Shown here piece by piece: positions 33,971-45,003 of a DNA stretch of 64,000 bases. Origin of the DNA: Cordia subcordata. Lineage: Eukaryota; Streptophyta; Magnoliopsida; Boraginales; Cordiaceae. A program made the translations under genes and the position numbers. The stretch's first letter is position 1; every line of letters begins with the position of its first letter. Below the pieces are notes generated by a model. That model had not been told where the DNA came from and did not search any database. It saw nothing but the letters and a program-made list of their open reading frames with translations. The stretch is taken from assembly GCA_028554755.1 (NCBI GenBank), contig JAPTOF010000005.1, forward strand, positions 12,378,501 to 12,442,500, read 5' to 3'.

Positions 33971-36187
33971 CGGTCTTGCAACTGTGTCTTACAGTAGAAC
34001 AAGCAGAATATAAAAGAAGTTGAGAAAATGTTCACGGCTCAATGCTACTGCAACCAAGACAAATAAGTCTTTCATCATGATCTGGAATGAGAAAGGAGAG
34101 GAATAAAAACATACTCTCCTAATGAGAATATGGTCCTGATTGATGCATAAAAGGGCAGCAATAAGAGTTTAAAGAACATGGAAAATGGGGAAAAAAAAAA
34201 AGATGGAAAAAAAAAGAGGAAAATTTTAAAACAAAGAAAAAATAATAAAGATGCTTAATAGCAGGCCCTTAGAATCAACCACATGAGGTCCTATATAACT
34301 AGAATTAACTGGAGTATTAAGAAAAGAGATACAAGACTCTCGCAGATACATAACCACTAACCAGACAAGAATAGAATCGTTATCATGCTGAAATTACCTT
34401 CTACCACATCTTTACTTAAATCTTCCTTCAATTAAGCATATTCCTGACTACAAAGAACCTAATCCAAACCATCCTCATTTCAACCAGCTGAATCAAGATT
34501 GCAATAAAAAGATCTACTTAGAGTATAGCACCGATGATAGGTCAAGCATGTATGGAGTCGGTGTTGTCTAGAAGAAAAAAATAGGAGCATGAATAAAGTT
34601 CGGAGGAATGTAAGAGACACAAGATCAATTTTCTATCCAGATCACTCATATGAAATTAATGATCCTTCTGGTGAATCCCTGGTCTAATGCTTCTGTTTGC
34701 TTAACTCTATCCTAATCTTTTTCAACATTAAATGGAAATACACACAGACACACAAAATATAAAAGTTAATTGCACGTGAATCATATAATTTTGATCTCAG
34801 AACAATAAAATTTGGTCAGATGCAGTTGCAGTATTTGTCTCATGATCTGGAGAAGAAAGCTAATCTCTATCCCATAAAATTTTCAAAGGCAACTTGCTTT
34901 ATCAAACTTAGAATACCTTAGTACTGCTAACAACGACATGTGACCTGTAGGGGAAAGGACTTTTCATATGCTTACGGGAAAATGGACTAAAGAAGTTGTT
35001 ATCAGAAATCTAAATTAGAAGAGGAAGAAAAATCAGAAAAATAAAATCATCTTAACGGAAACTGAGTAGAACTTGCCACTTCTGAGTTTGAAGGAATCAA
35101 GAAGTCTCATGTCAGAAGTGATGAAAATATGAATTAGCAAAGCCACTTATTCTTCCCGAGCTGTCACATAAGTAAAATTAGCTTGCTCTTATAGGGTCAA
35201 ATTGATTAAGTGCTGGGGACTTATGAAAATAGAATAATCCAAAACGGCAGTGTATCTTTTTAATTAATTTTCTTTTTTCTATATTAGCCTTGTTTTGAAT
35301 TTACATCTAATCAATTTAAGATAAGGCTGCCGGATAATAGCTTCAACAAGGCCAACTTTCACTACACTCTTGTACATAACAGTTGCTTTACGCACCAAGC
35401 TGCCTTTTTCTGGTATGAAAATACTTGGAAAATGCTCTTCTGACCTGTAACCTGTTAAGCACAATAAATAAATAAATCAATATACTCTCTACAAGCTTAA
35501 GCTTTTAGATAGATGATGCTTTTAGATAGATGATGTGGCAACTCCATCATAGTATCAAAGCTTAGAAACAAAAAAGTCCCATGTTCGAAACTCAATATTA
35601 AAACTGTTCACGTGCAGCGCTCTAAACAAATCACAACTGCACCTGAGGGAGCGTGTTGAGCACAATAAATAAATAATCCAATATCCTTTCCACACGCTTA
35701 AGCTTTTAGATGTGATCGTAACTCAATATAAGCTTCTCATCCACTTCAAATGGCAATTTACAGCCTAGTATATCTGGGGAAAGAAAGAGGCTACTGTAAG
35801 GTGAGAATGCTAACAAGTGATCAGAAATCCTTCAAAATCTGAAAAAATCAGCTTTTCCTACAGTCTGTTAGAGCACAAAATTCTCTTACCATAAAATGTT
35901 TCTCTTTTTTTTTTCAAAAAAAAAAAGTTAAAGGAGCTGATCATCTATCCTTAAAAATGTTCAATCTTTGATTCTTTTTCTTTCAGTTTTCCTTTATGCA
36001 AACAGTAGTGCATGGTTTGAAGGATGATCAAACAGCAAAACCCAATTACCATTTTGATCTTCATCATCACTTAGATCACTTGTATTTAGATGTATACATA
36101 CATATATAATATATAATTGAAAAGGGGAAAAGAAAAAGAAATGGAAAATATAAAAGAAAAGGCAAAAGATGAAGTGAGTGGTTGTTA
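33971..36187 (-). other. Probable 5' UTR intron of the F-box gene
   Basis: No coding exon. Minus-strand acceptor-like sequence TACTGTAAGACACAG abuts the F-box start, and a donor-like GTAACA (complement of TGTTAC at 36183-36188) follows a leader-like segment. Inside are a poly-A tract at about 34190 and the 35.45-kb direct repeat. Inference from splice motifs only. Confidence 0.4.
35452..35711. repeat. 57-bp direct repeat flanking a tRNA-like segment
   Basis: GTT(A/G)AGCACAATAAATAAATA, then CAATAT, then GCTTAAGCTTTTAGAT occurs at about 35455-35510 and 35656-35711. Between the copies is GTATCAAAGCTTAGAA followed by CCCATGTTCGAAACTC, the latter resembling a pol III B-box. The arrangement fits a dispersed plant repeat with a tRNA-like part. 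Confidence 0.65.
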
Positions 36188-36330
36188 CCGCTTAGGAGTG
36201 GTGATGGTGAGCGTGGATATCCATCGATACAAAGGAGACGATGATGATGATGATGATGATGATGATGTTGTGGTGCTTCTTTGTAGTAGTCTGACTTGGC
36301 TTGTTTAACTCATGTGCCTCGGAAGCCACG
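36188..36330 (-). promoter_or_regulatory. Candidate 5' UTR exon of the F-box gene with (ATC)9 tract
   Basis: On the minus strand this segment is C/A-rich, as plant leaders are, contains nine perfect ATC repeats (GAT on the plus strand, 36240-36266), and ends at a GTAACA donor-like site. The 63-aa plus-strand frame with a poly-Asp run over the same repeat is considered an artefact of the repeat. Confidence 0.4.
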
Positions 36331-36689
36331 AGGATCATCTTCCTTGACCTTGACGTTGACTTTTGTTCCCCTTGTTATACACGAAATACAAATTTGTAAA
36401 GTAAATGGAAAAATAAAGAGAGAGAAATTTCATAAATAGTCCCTGTTATTTTTATTTTTTTTTAAATTGTTAATTTGGTCTTTTGTTGTTTGAAAGATAA
36501 CCTGTTTGTGTTGTGTTTGCTACAAGCTTATTGAAAAATGCTTATTTATTTTATGTTTTAGGCAAAAGCAAAAATTATGGTTTTTGTTTTGGGTTTTTAT
36601 AAGGTGATTCTGATAAGATATCATAAATTAATAATAAATTACTTATATCTTATAAGATAAAAAGTATAAATTATTTTGAATTTTTATAA

Positions 36690-37090
36690 GGTACTTGTAA
36701 TAATTTATTTGGTCTTTATTATTTCTAAAAAATGTTAGTTTAGTTTTTATTATTTGAAAATGATTTATTTGGTCTTTAATGCATTCAAAAAGTGTCCTCT
36801 CATCTCTATTATTTCAAAAATTACTAATTTAATTCCCAATATTTACAAAAAGTGACTTGGTTGATCCCTTTTTATCCCTACAAATAGCTATGTGATGGTC
36901 ACATGACTAACTAATGGGAATAAAATTGACACTTTTGAAAATATTTAGAACTAAATAGGTTCTTTTTTAAGTAATAGAGACCAAATTGACTTTTTCTTTT
37001 TAATAACATTGAGAATCTAGTCACTTTTGAAAAATTGTAAACAATAAGGATTGTTTGTAGAATTCTTCCAAATAAAGAACAACTAGTATG
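36690..37090. repeat. Imperfect inverted-repeat element with TTGGTCTTTATTA units
   Basis: The left arm (about 36700-36880) carries units like TTTGGTCTTTATTATTT followed by AAAAAGTG. The right arm (about 36915-37085) carries the same units inverted (AATAGAGACCAAATTGAC, CACTTTTGAAAA). The centre is near GATGGTCACATGAC. The layout suggests an old foldback transposon; no target duplication was found. Confidence 0.5.
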
Positions 37091-39557
37091 TGGACTCATG
37101 TGGTGCGTGTTGTCCTTTTTTTTTTTTAATTTGATTTGATATTATGAAGTTTTTATATAGATAATAATAATAGAAATTATTATAATAGTTTAAAAGTTGA
37201 AAAAATATCTATAATCAAGTTTATTAATACTCAGGAAAGTGTTATTTGTGAAGCTTATGGTTAGGCCATAATTTTGTTTTTTCGGAATGTCTATAATTAA
37301 GAGCATTGGAACTCTGAGAAAGCCAATAATCCTTGTCAAAAAGGTACTAACAATACCAAAATTACCAAACTATAAAGTATGTAGTATTTGAGAGTGAATG
37401 GTAGAATATCTCAATCATCCATTCCCTTGCTCTTTTTAAAGGAAGTGAAGCCCGTGGTTAGGCCACAATTTCCTCCCTTTGATTATGGTTAATTAGCAAG
37501 CTAGGTAAAAATCCATTATATGAAAGAAATTTTGTCTTATTATTCAATTATTTTCCCACTAGCTAGATCACGTGTTGACCCCTACATATATTGGTCTAAC
37601 TCTATCTTGATGAGAGTAATTACAAATCACATACATGGGGATAAATATCCATGATTAAGTAATTTCATAACATTTATTTTTTTTAATCTCCTCTTTTTTT
37701 TTCTTTTTTCTTTTTTTGGGTTTACATGGAGGCAAAAGTTAATGAAAAAATTGGCCTATAATAAACCTATGACATGTTTTACCCTATTTATTTTCTTCCA
37801 AAAGAGAAAGCAAACACTTCTCATGGTTGATCCAGCATGTGAGTTCCTAAGAGTTGTTCAAGTTATAATTTGCAAGCTAATTTATTTACTTATTAGCTTC
37901 TTGATAAACATGTACTGTGCTAAAAGCCCTAAAACTACATTTCTTTCAAAATAGCTATACATTCATTAATCAGTAGCTTCAAGTGATTGTTTAAGGTAAA
38001 CTCGTCTTTAGTAGATGACCTTTGAATCTATTTCAATCTAGAGCCTACATTGATACCTATGTCACAACTCTCGTTTTCCTAGTTCCCCTTGGAATGGACA
38101 ATAGAGGACCAAGATAGGGTGGACAACAGAGGAGCAAATTAGCAATTCTCACATGGAAAAATATAGGATTTGCATGGTTAGATTAATATGTACTATAAAA
38201 AAGATTCTTACATATAAATATTTTCGAAGCGAGATTCTTGTAAAGTTAAAAACAAAATGTATAATTAAGGGAATGGGATATATGGGAAAAAGAAATTACG
38301 GAATGTTGGATATTTAGGAGCGATTAAATTATTTTACAAGTCCTGTTTTGACTTTAAATTATTTTTAATTCTAAAACAACCATTAATTATTCAAACACGA
38401 GTCATATGTGTTTACAATATCTATACAACAACGACATCTTCCATTAATAAAGCTTAGTTTTACAAATGGCCCACCCTTCCCTGTCCCTAGTTTTGACAAC
38501 TAAGGCCCATATCAATTTGGGGCTTGGGCTTTCACATTAGTCCCAAATGTATTGCAAAAGACCACAAGATACAAAGAAAACGGAACATATCATTGCAAAG
38601 CCGCCAATATTTAGGGTCAACAACTTTGGGACAAACTTTTGTTGGTAAACTTCATCGTTATTTTTTAATTTTATTTGTATATCAATATTATGTTTTGATA
38701 ATTAAACATATATATAATAACTTATGAACCAAATATAATGAGATTAAAACAAACATAAATAAAATTTTTGTACAAAATATGGTATTAATTATACTAGTAA
38801 AGACCTGTTTGGTGCACGGATTTGTTATGTACACAAGATATTAGTACGTGTTACTATAAAAGAAAATGCTTTTTAATTAGATCAGAATACTGCTCATTTT
38901 GAGTTCTTTTATGCATTGAAAATTTTTTATTAGAATAATGTTTTATGTATTGACTTAGGATATAGAAGCAGGTGCCTTTAGATCCTCCAGCAACACACAA
39001 ATGGAATTCTTTACCAAGCGCACCAAACTTGAGTCAATTGGATCCCATAATTTGATCTTCAGATCATTCCAATAGGGTAATTGGAGAAGGAAATAAATTG
39101 AAAAATGAAAGAAATTACAATATTTGGGCCAAAATGTTGGAGATAAAACAAGAGGGGAACTAAACTGGGACCAAATTCTAGGCTATTGATGAGTAGTAAT
39201 CCAATGAATGGTTATGCTGAAAAGTGACGTAATTTAGAAGCAGCAACAAAAAGAGCAGGAAAAAAATAGATACAACCGCAATTGTTTTAGTATAATAGAT
39301 AAATTTAGCTTTATAAAAAAATCTTTGGATATGCAGCATTTTGAAAGTTGAGAGATCAAATATATGGAACTATGATATCTAGCAGAGTTACAGCGAAATA
39401 CTGACCCTATATATGGCTTTATACAAAAACTTTTTTTTCCCCTCTTTTCTCTTTTAAGGAAAATAATAATATTTTTCACCTATCTTTGAAGATCACTCGA
39501 ACTCGAGACTCATGTATTTTGAGCAAGGGGTGCTAAAATTTAACTACATTTTTTTAG
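37091..39557. other. AT-rich spacer, no gene seen
   Basis: Only short low-complexity frames. The fragment at 38460-38560 is locally GC-richer but has no recognisable motif. Confidence 0.45.
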
Positions 39558-40973
39558 TGTTGAATAATATTTTGGTTATTAATGTTATTCCTTATTTTAT
39601 AGTATTAGACTAGTCAACGATTAAGTTTCTTTTATTTTTGTGTTAATTTTCCTTAATATATCAATTACCTTACTAGTGTAGATTTCTAGACTTGGTCACT
39701 GAGTTACAAGGTATTTAAGTAGGCTCTCCTATTGTATTCACAATAAATCAAGAATTTACAAAGTAACCTTTACGAGTATTTCTCTTTTTCAAAGGTATCG
39801 CTAGTGGTGACTCTTATTGTTTCAATACACACATTTTCTTTTGTTTTATATATTTTCTATATGGTATTACAGCTAGGTCAATTTTGGCCTAATTTCTTAC
39901 ACCATGCACGTGTGACCCGTATCTGTCATCCTATTGTTGTCGTTCTCATACCATGACTATTGTGGTTGTCACACCTTAACCACCCCTATCCTTAAAGTTC
40001 CATTCCAACATACCATAACCATTATGGTTGTCACACCTTACTAACCATTCTGTTTGTGGAGTTCCATTCCATTTTAGTTCTTATCGGGTCACACTCCTGA
40101 AGTTCATTTATTGATGGCCACGTTCTCAAACCCCAATGTTGTTTACTGCATGACCATATTTTTTTGATAACCTTGGGAAACATTCCCACCCACTCAACCC
40201 ACGATACATAGACAAAATAAGTATTGGCTTTAACAGGGCTAGCATGCTTGCATTCCACCATTGGCCAAACGGATAGATGTGAACCAAAACCCATGGGGTA
40301 CGACGGCCTACCCCAAGACATATACCAATTAAGTCGAGAGTCTAATCTTCAAAGCAAATAGTAGGACTCAAACTCATTACTTAAGAAAAGCCGCCTTCTG
40401 CTACTTACCACTGGAGCTACTCCTTGGGGGGCTACTGCATGACCATGTTATTAAACCCAGTTGTTGCTTTTTTATTAAGTTTAATTCTCATTCTAAGTTT
40501 CTAATTTTTTTCTAGGTTTTCTTATTCTTTTAGTTCGAGTTTTGACGTAAATGAACTCATTCCATAATATGTTTATTCAATGTTGCCGATACTATTCAGT
40601 AATTTAGTTATCAAACTCAAGTTGGTCTTTCTTAGACCACTTGAGTATGAAGGGGTTGTTGAAGAATATTTTGGTTGTTAATGCCATTCCTTATTTTATG
40701 GTATTAGATTAAACAATAATCAAGTTCTTTTTTCTTTTTCAGTTAGTTTTTCTTAATATATTAGTTAACTTATTAGTGTAACTCACTAAAAGATGAAGCC
40801 TATAAATAAGCCTCCTATTGTATTCACAATAAATAAAAAATTCACAATATAGCTTTTGTAGCTTTTCTGAGTCCTTTTCTTTTATAGAGCCACCATTAGT
40901 GGTGGCTCCTATTATTTTCAATACACATAGTCTTTTTTATTTAGACTCTCTTTTATTTTATACATTTTCCACA
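39558..40973 (+). mobile_element. Non-autonomous LTR retrotransposon (TRIM-like), 1.4 kb
   Basis: Left LTR 39558-39861 (304 bp) and right LTR 40657-40973 (317 bp) both begin TGTTGAA(T/G)AATATTTTGG and share CCTATTGTATTCACAATAAA. The left LTR is followed directly by TGGTATTACAGCTAGGTC, matching an initiator-tRNA-Met primer-binding site (TGGTATCAGAGC-type). A purine run ATGAAGGGG precedes the right LTR. Flanks TTTAG (39553-39557) and GTTAG (40974-40978) agree at 4 of 5. The right LTR ends in CA; the left has mutated there. The 795-bp interior has no protein, so it needs proteins from another Ty1/copia element. It contains a 65-bp internal near-repeat (about 39950-40078) and a nested SINE. Confidence 0.9.
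40158..40432 (-). mobile_element. tRNA-derived SINE nested in the LTR element, 14-bp duplication
   Basis: TACTGCATGACCAT occurs perfectly at 40144-40157 and 40433-40446. On the minus strand the insert starts CCCCCCAAGG, followed by A-box TAGCTCCAGTGG and B-box GAGTTTGAGTCCT, and ends in an A-tail (T-run at 40159-40165 on the plus strand). Length 275 bp. The uninterrupted host sequence can be read by removing the insert and one duplication. Confidence 0.9.
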
Positions 40974-41253
40974 GTTAGTTTGCAAACTTGACATTTGTTG
41001 AAGAGCTTAAATCGTATTTTTCCTCATCACACCCACGAAGAACATTTCACCTTAAGATCCGTTCCAAGTTTTAACCGTATTTTATCATACCAAATTAAAG
41101 AAAATGAATGAAAAACTAAAATGATTATCTCTTTTCAGATCATTCTAACATATCAAATGATCGTTCAGTTACTTGAACTTTGCACCTCCTATTGATGATG
41201 CTAATTAATTGTTTGAGAAGAAACTGATGATACGTTAACGTGAAGAACTCCAC

Positions 41254-41373
41254 GCGCCGTTGTGCCAGATTCAGACATCTACCTAAAACTTTAAATAGAC
41301 TCTACACCTTACTGTGCCGTTGTGCCAGATTCAGACATTTACCTAAAACTTTAAGTAGACTTTGCAACTTACA
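41254..41373. repeat. Tandem 60-bp duplication with a third diverged copy
   Basis: Copies 41254-41313 and 41314-41373 share GCCGTTGTGCCAGATTCAGA and TACCTAAAACTTTAA. A diverged partial copy (GCGCCGCTAAGCCAGATCTA) occurs at about 41572-41608. The first and third copies are preceded by similar AACTCCA(C/T) sequence. Confidence 0.85.
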
Positions 41374-41686
41374 TATCACACCACTAGAAGAATAATAATA
41401 TTCATGAGACGGACCTAAGCTCAACTAGAACAAATCATAATAAATAATATTTTAGATTCTACCGGTCAATCTCAACTCATATTTTAAAAACATAAAAAAT
41501 CTCAATCAATAATAATCTGCAATTTTATTTTAAAAAAAAATTCTAATAACCTTAGCGTGATAAACTCCATGCGCCGCTAAGCCAGATCTAGACATCTACC
41601 TACGTCTTTTGAACGGTCCAACGTCTCTGCCGTTCCTAATTCAATACAATCCTTCATTTTCTATAGTCTTGGTACTAATACCTATG

Positions 41687-41688
<2 letters not shown>

Positions 41689-41742
<54 letters not shown>
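41689..41742. repeat. (AT)27 microsatellite
   Basis: Uninterrupted AT dinucleotides for 54 bp, about 1 kb before the MYB start. Likely to vary in length between individuals. Confidence 0.95.
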
Positions 41743-41746
<4 letters not shown>

Positions 41747-42788
41747 ATCACATAAGCAGACGAAAAGAAAACATGGGCTGATGGAAGCACCCGCAACCCA
41801 CGTATAAACTCACGTGGGAAACAGCTATCAAATTGGGTAACTTTTTCAGCACTTTATGCTGTTTGTAACACTACGTAGGGCGACAAGAAGTAGAGCCCCC
41901 ACACAAAAGCCAATTCATCGTTAAAAAGGTTTACCTACCTACGAAATCCTTCCCCATCTGTTAACCGCTCAACTGTGATCTGATCAACTAAGTCAAATAA
42001 TCTTTTCCCTTTTCTTTTTCCCCTTTTCAAGAATGATTGAAGACCGAAAAGTAATTTTAATTTTTATTAATTTAAATCAAATGACATACTATTAAATTAC
42101 TAACTACTAAATGTGCATTCAACAGAGCCAAATAATCTGTCTTAGCCCGCATGACCTCTGCTATTAGAAAGCATCTGAAAAATTAAAGACCAATAATACA
42201 ATCTTTTTTATTTGCAACAAGAAAAATTCAACTGGTAGAATTCAAACATCTATTGGCAAATCTCAAGTGCACAACACGTTCCCTATACTATGCACTAGCT
42301 CAATAGAAGGAACTCAACCCAAGATAGGGGATTGGATTCGGACTTAGGTCATGAACCGTGTCCGTCCCTATCCCTTACGACATCCTTAACGGACCAGCAG
42401 TAATATAATTTTTATACTTATTAAAAATCAATGTTAAGTCCCTTTCTTTTAGGTCGAGTAATATACCATTGGATGTGATCAACAGGGCCAAATGATCTGT
42501 GTGTTAGCCCACTTGACCTCTGCCATTACAAAAAGCAACCGAACCATTTGCAACTGACTCTGGTATGCTTGCTTCTCCTTCTTTCCATCGCTCATATATT
42601 AGGCTTCTTTTCCCACTTTCCCCATATATCTTTTCAGTCTTATTGTGATCTTATTCTGTCCATCATCAATAAGCCAAGAGACAAAAGCAGTTAGGCAACT
42701 TATGTTTTATGGGTATTTCTCTGTCTTCCTACTAGCTAGCTTCTTAATATAATCTACCGATACAACAGAAACTTATTATATATAATAC

Positions 42789-44233
42789 ATGGGACGTTCA
42801 CCTTGTTGTGAGAAAGCTCACACCAATAAAGGCGCTTGGACTAAAGAAGAAGACCAGCGCCTCATCAACTACATCCGTGTCCATGGCGAAGGCTGTTGGC
42901 GTTCCCTACCCAAAGCCGCAGGTAATTTAACTTTTGAATAATCTTCTTTTTTCTTTTTTTTTTCTGCTTTGAGTTAAGATGTCCCTAAGTCATGTTAGGC
43001 TTAACTAATCTCTATTGAGCCAGGAGACTTTTAGGAAAAGCCCTCCTAACGAGTGCACTTACCGGATTCAATATTTTTGTTTTCTTCTATATTCTATATA
43101 TTGATGATGTGTGTAAAATATTTTCTATTTGTGTTGTTGATGTTGTAGGGTTGCTCAGGTGTGGCAAGAGCTGCAGATTAAGGTGGATAAACTACCTAAG
43201 GCCTGACCTAAAGAGAGGGAACTTCACTGAAGAAGAAGATGAAATCATAATTAAACTTCATAGTCTGCTTGGGAATAAGTATGTACTGTTCTTTTCTACT
43301 TATCTATTGTTTTTTTTTTCCCCTCAATTCAAGGAAAGCCAAAGGCCGGTACTTAAACCACCTGAAGAATAAATAGACCCTCCAAAGATAATAGGCTATT
43401 GTAAGCTCTAAATTTTAGTGTTTGACTTTCTTTAATGGATAGTATTCACTTGTTAGAATAGCAAAATGGACCCTTTGATTTATTTTTGATGTTCCAGAAT
43501 GCTGTATTAAAAGATTTTCTTTAATACCACTTTCTCAAATTGGTAAAAGAAATTTTTTGCTAAATGTTATTTTCTGATCAAGAGGCCAATTTGGTTTTTC
43601 TGTAGATGGTCTTTGATTGCTGCAAGACTACCAGGCAGAACAGATAATGAGATCAAGAATTATTGGAACACTCGCATTAAAAGCAAGCTCATCAGCCGTG
43701 GCATTGACCCTCAAACTCACCGTCCACTCAATCCCACCACCACGACCGCCGTCACGACGAACACCCAGAGCACCACCACAACCAACATTTGCTTAGACTT
43801 TCGAAGAAATTCAGGTTCGTCAACTTCACCATCAAATGACAGAATGAAAATGATGAATCAAGTTAGCAGCAGCAACAAGTTTAAGCTCATGAAAACCGAC
43901 TCCTCAACTGATGATACCAACTGCACTAGTGGCGCAACTGAGGAAACTTTGGCACAAAATCAGCTAGATGAGGAGCAAAACAACCATGTTCTTGATCTTG
44001 AGCTCTCTATTGGCCTTCCAGTCCGTCCAAAGACTAATGCTACCACCTGTTCCGGTTCGCCGGAGCCTGCCATCTCTTTTACGCACATGAACACGGTAAA
44101 AGCATCTCCGACGTCGGAAACGGCAACGATTGTGGCACAGGCAGTGTGTTTGTGTTGGCAGTTGGGGTTTCAGAATGGTCGGTGTTGTAGTAATTGCCAA
44201 GTCACAAAAAGGATTCACAGATATTGCTCATAG
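42789..44233 (+). CDS. R2R3-MYB repressor, subgroup 4 (MYB4-like), three exons
   Basis: Model: exons 42789-42921, 43149-43278 and 43606-44233; 891 nt, 296 aa; intron positions are standard for R2R3-MYBs. It starts [21 protein letters not shown]2 spans about 14-61 and R3 about 67-112, with the usual Trp residues and Phe replacing the first Trp of R3. The bHLH-contact motif in R3 is present in the form [20 protein letters not shown], with Ile in place of the usual Leu. [11 protein letters not shown] follows. The C-terminus has the EAR repression motif [10 protein letters not shown] at 217-226 and a Cys-rich motif C269-x-C271-x9-C281-C-x2-C285, both typical of subgroup 4. Such proteins repress phenylpropanoid and lignin genes in the nucleus. 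The end of R3 reads NTRIKSKL where NTHIKRKL is usual. Confidence 0.93.
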
Positions 44234-45003
44234 TACCCGAAGTTGTTCAGGTGATATCAATTGACCTTACCCGAAATACAAGCTCAAATTTTAGAAGCGT
44301 ACCTGTGAGGAGAATACAAGCTGTTCGAATTTTAAAAGCGTACTTATTAAGAGGGTTTTCCTTCGCCACATCTAGTCCCATAGGAATTAGCCTTAAAGTG
44401 CAAATAATCTTCGACACTCTAGTTCAAAGCCACAGAGAAAAAGAATATTGCTGATAGTAAATCCATTGAAGTTATAGGCTAGATACTAGTAGTACCTTCT
44501 TTTTTACTTGGTACTCCTAATCTAACATGTATATGTAATGTATAATCAATATAGAATTCTCGTATATGGTTGTTGATAAGGTGCCCTTTTGTCTCGGATT
44601 ATATTTTTGGATCAGAATTTTTACCATAATAATAATAATAATAAATTTTGTCCGAAACAATACAGGCATCATTTTGAATGATTTTCCAATAATAATACAA
44701 ACGCATTCGTTTGTGTTTGCGCATTCAAATTGTCCAATCTAACACCCCATTATAAATTAGGAAAAAATTTTAAACCAGTCTGCCCAAGCCACCACCTCCC
44801 GTAAAAAAGATGAGGCCCGCACAAGTTTTTGATTTTGTTGTGTAAGGAGTGGTGGGGATGACGTTGCTTGAAGACCAACCCTATGAAGCACTGCAACAGT
44901 TTAGTAAAAGTATTGGCGACAAACTAAATGCATTTGAGTGCAACCACCATAATGAGTGTGCATTTCGAATTGTAAGCATTCATCAGTTGGATTCACACAT
45001 TTA
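44234..45003. other. MYB 3' region and spacer
   Basis: The first several hundred bases are probably 3' UTR and read-through sequence. There is a short TAA repeat at about 44626-44643. No further gene. Confidence 0.4.

Larger units (their letters stand above)
40974..42788. promoter_or_regulatory. Upstream region of the MYB gene
   Basis: No coding exon. It contains the 60-bp tandem repeat (41254), the AT microsatellite (41689), and at about 41933 TTTACCTACCTACG, which includes ACCTACC, the AC-element bound by phenylpropanoid MYBs. TCATATATTAGG at about 42591 may be the core promoter. The pyrimidine-rich 42560-42780 looks like a leader. Confidence 0.4.

Noticed and set aside
36117..36308. 63-aa plus-strand frame with a poly-Asp run
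   Set aside because: Produced by reading the GAT microsatellite; the opposite strand fits an F-box leader exon better.
40031..40321. 96-aa minus-strand frame
   Set aside because: It spans the boundary between the LTR-element interior and the nested SINE, so it cannot be an original gene.
43964..44218. 84-aa minus-strand frame
   Set aside because: Antisense shadow of MYB exon 3.
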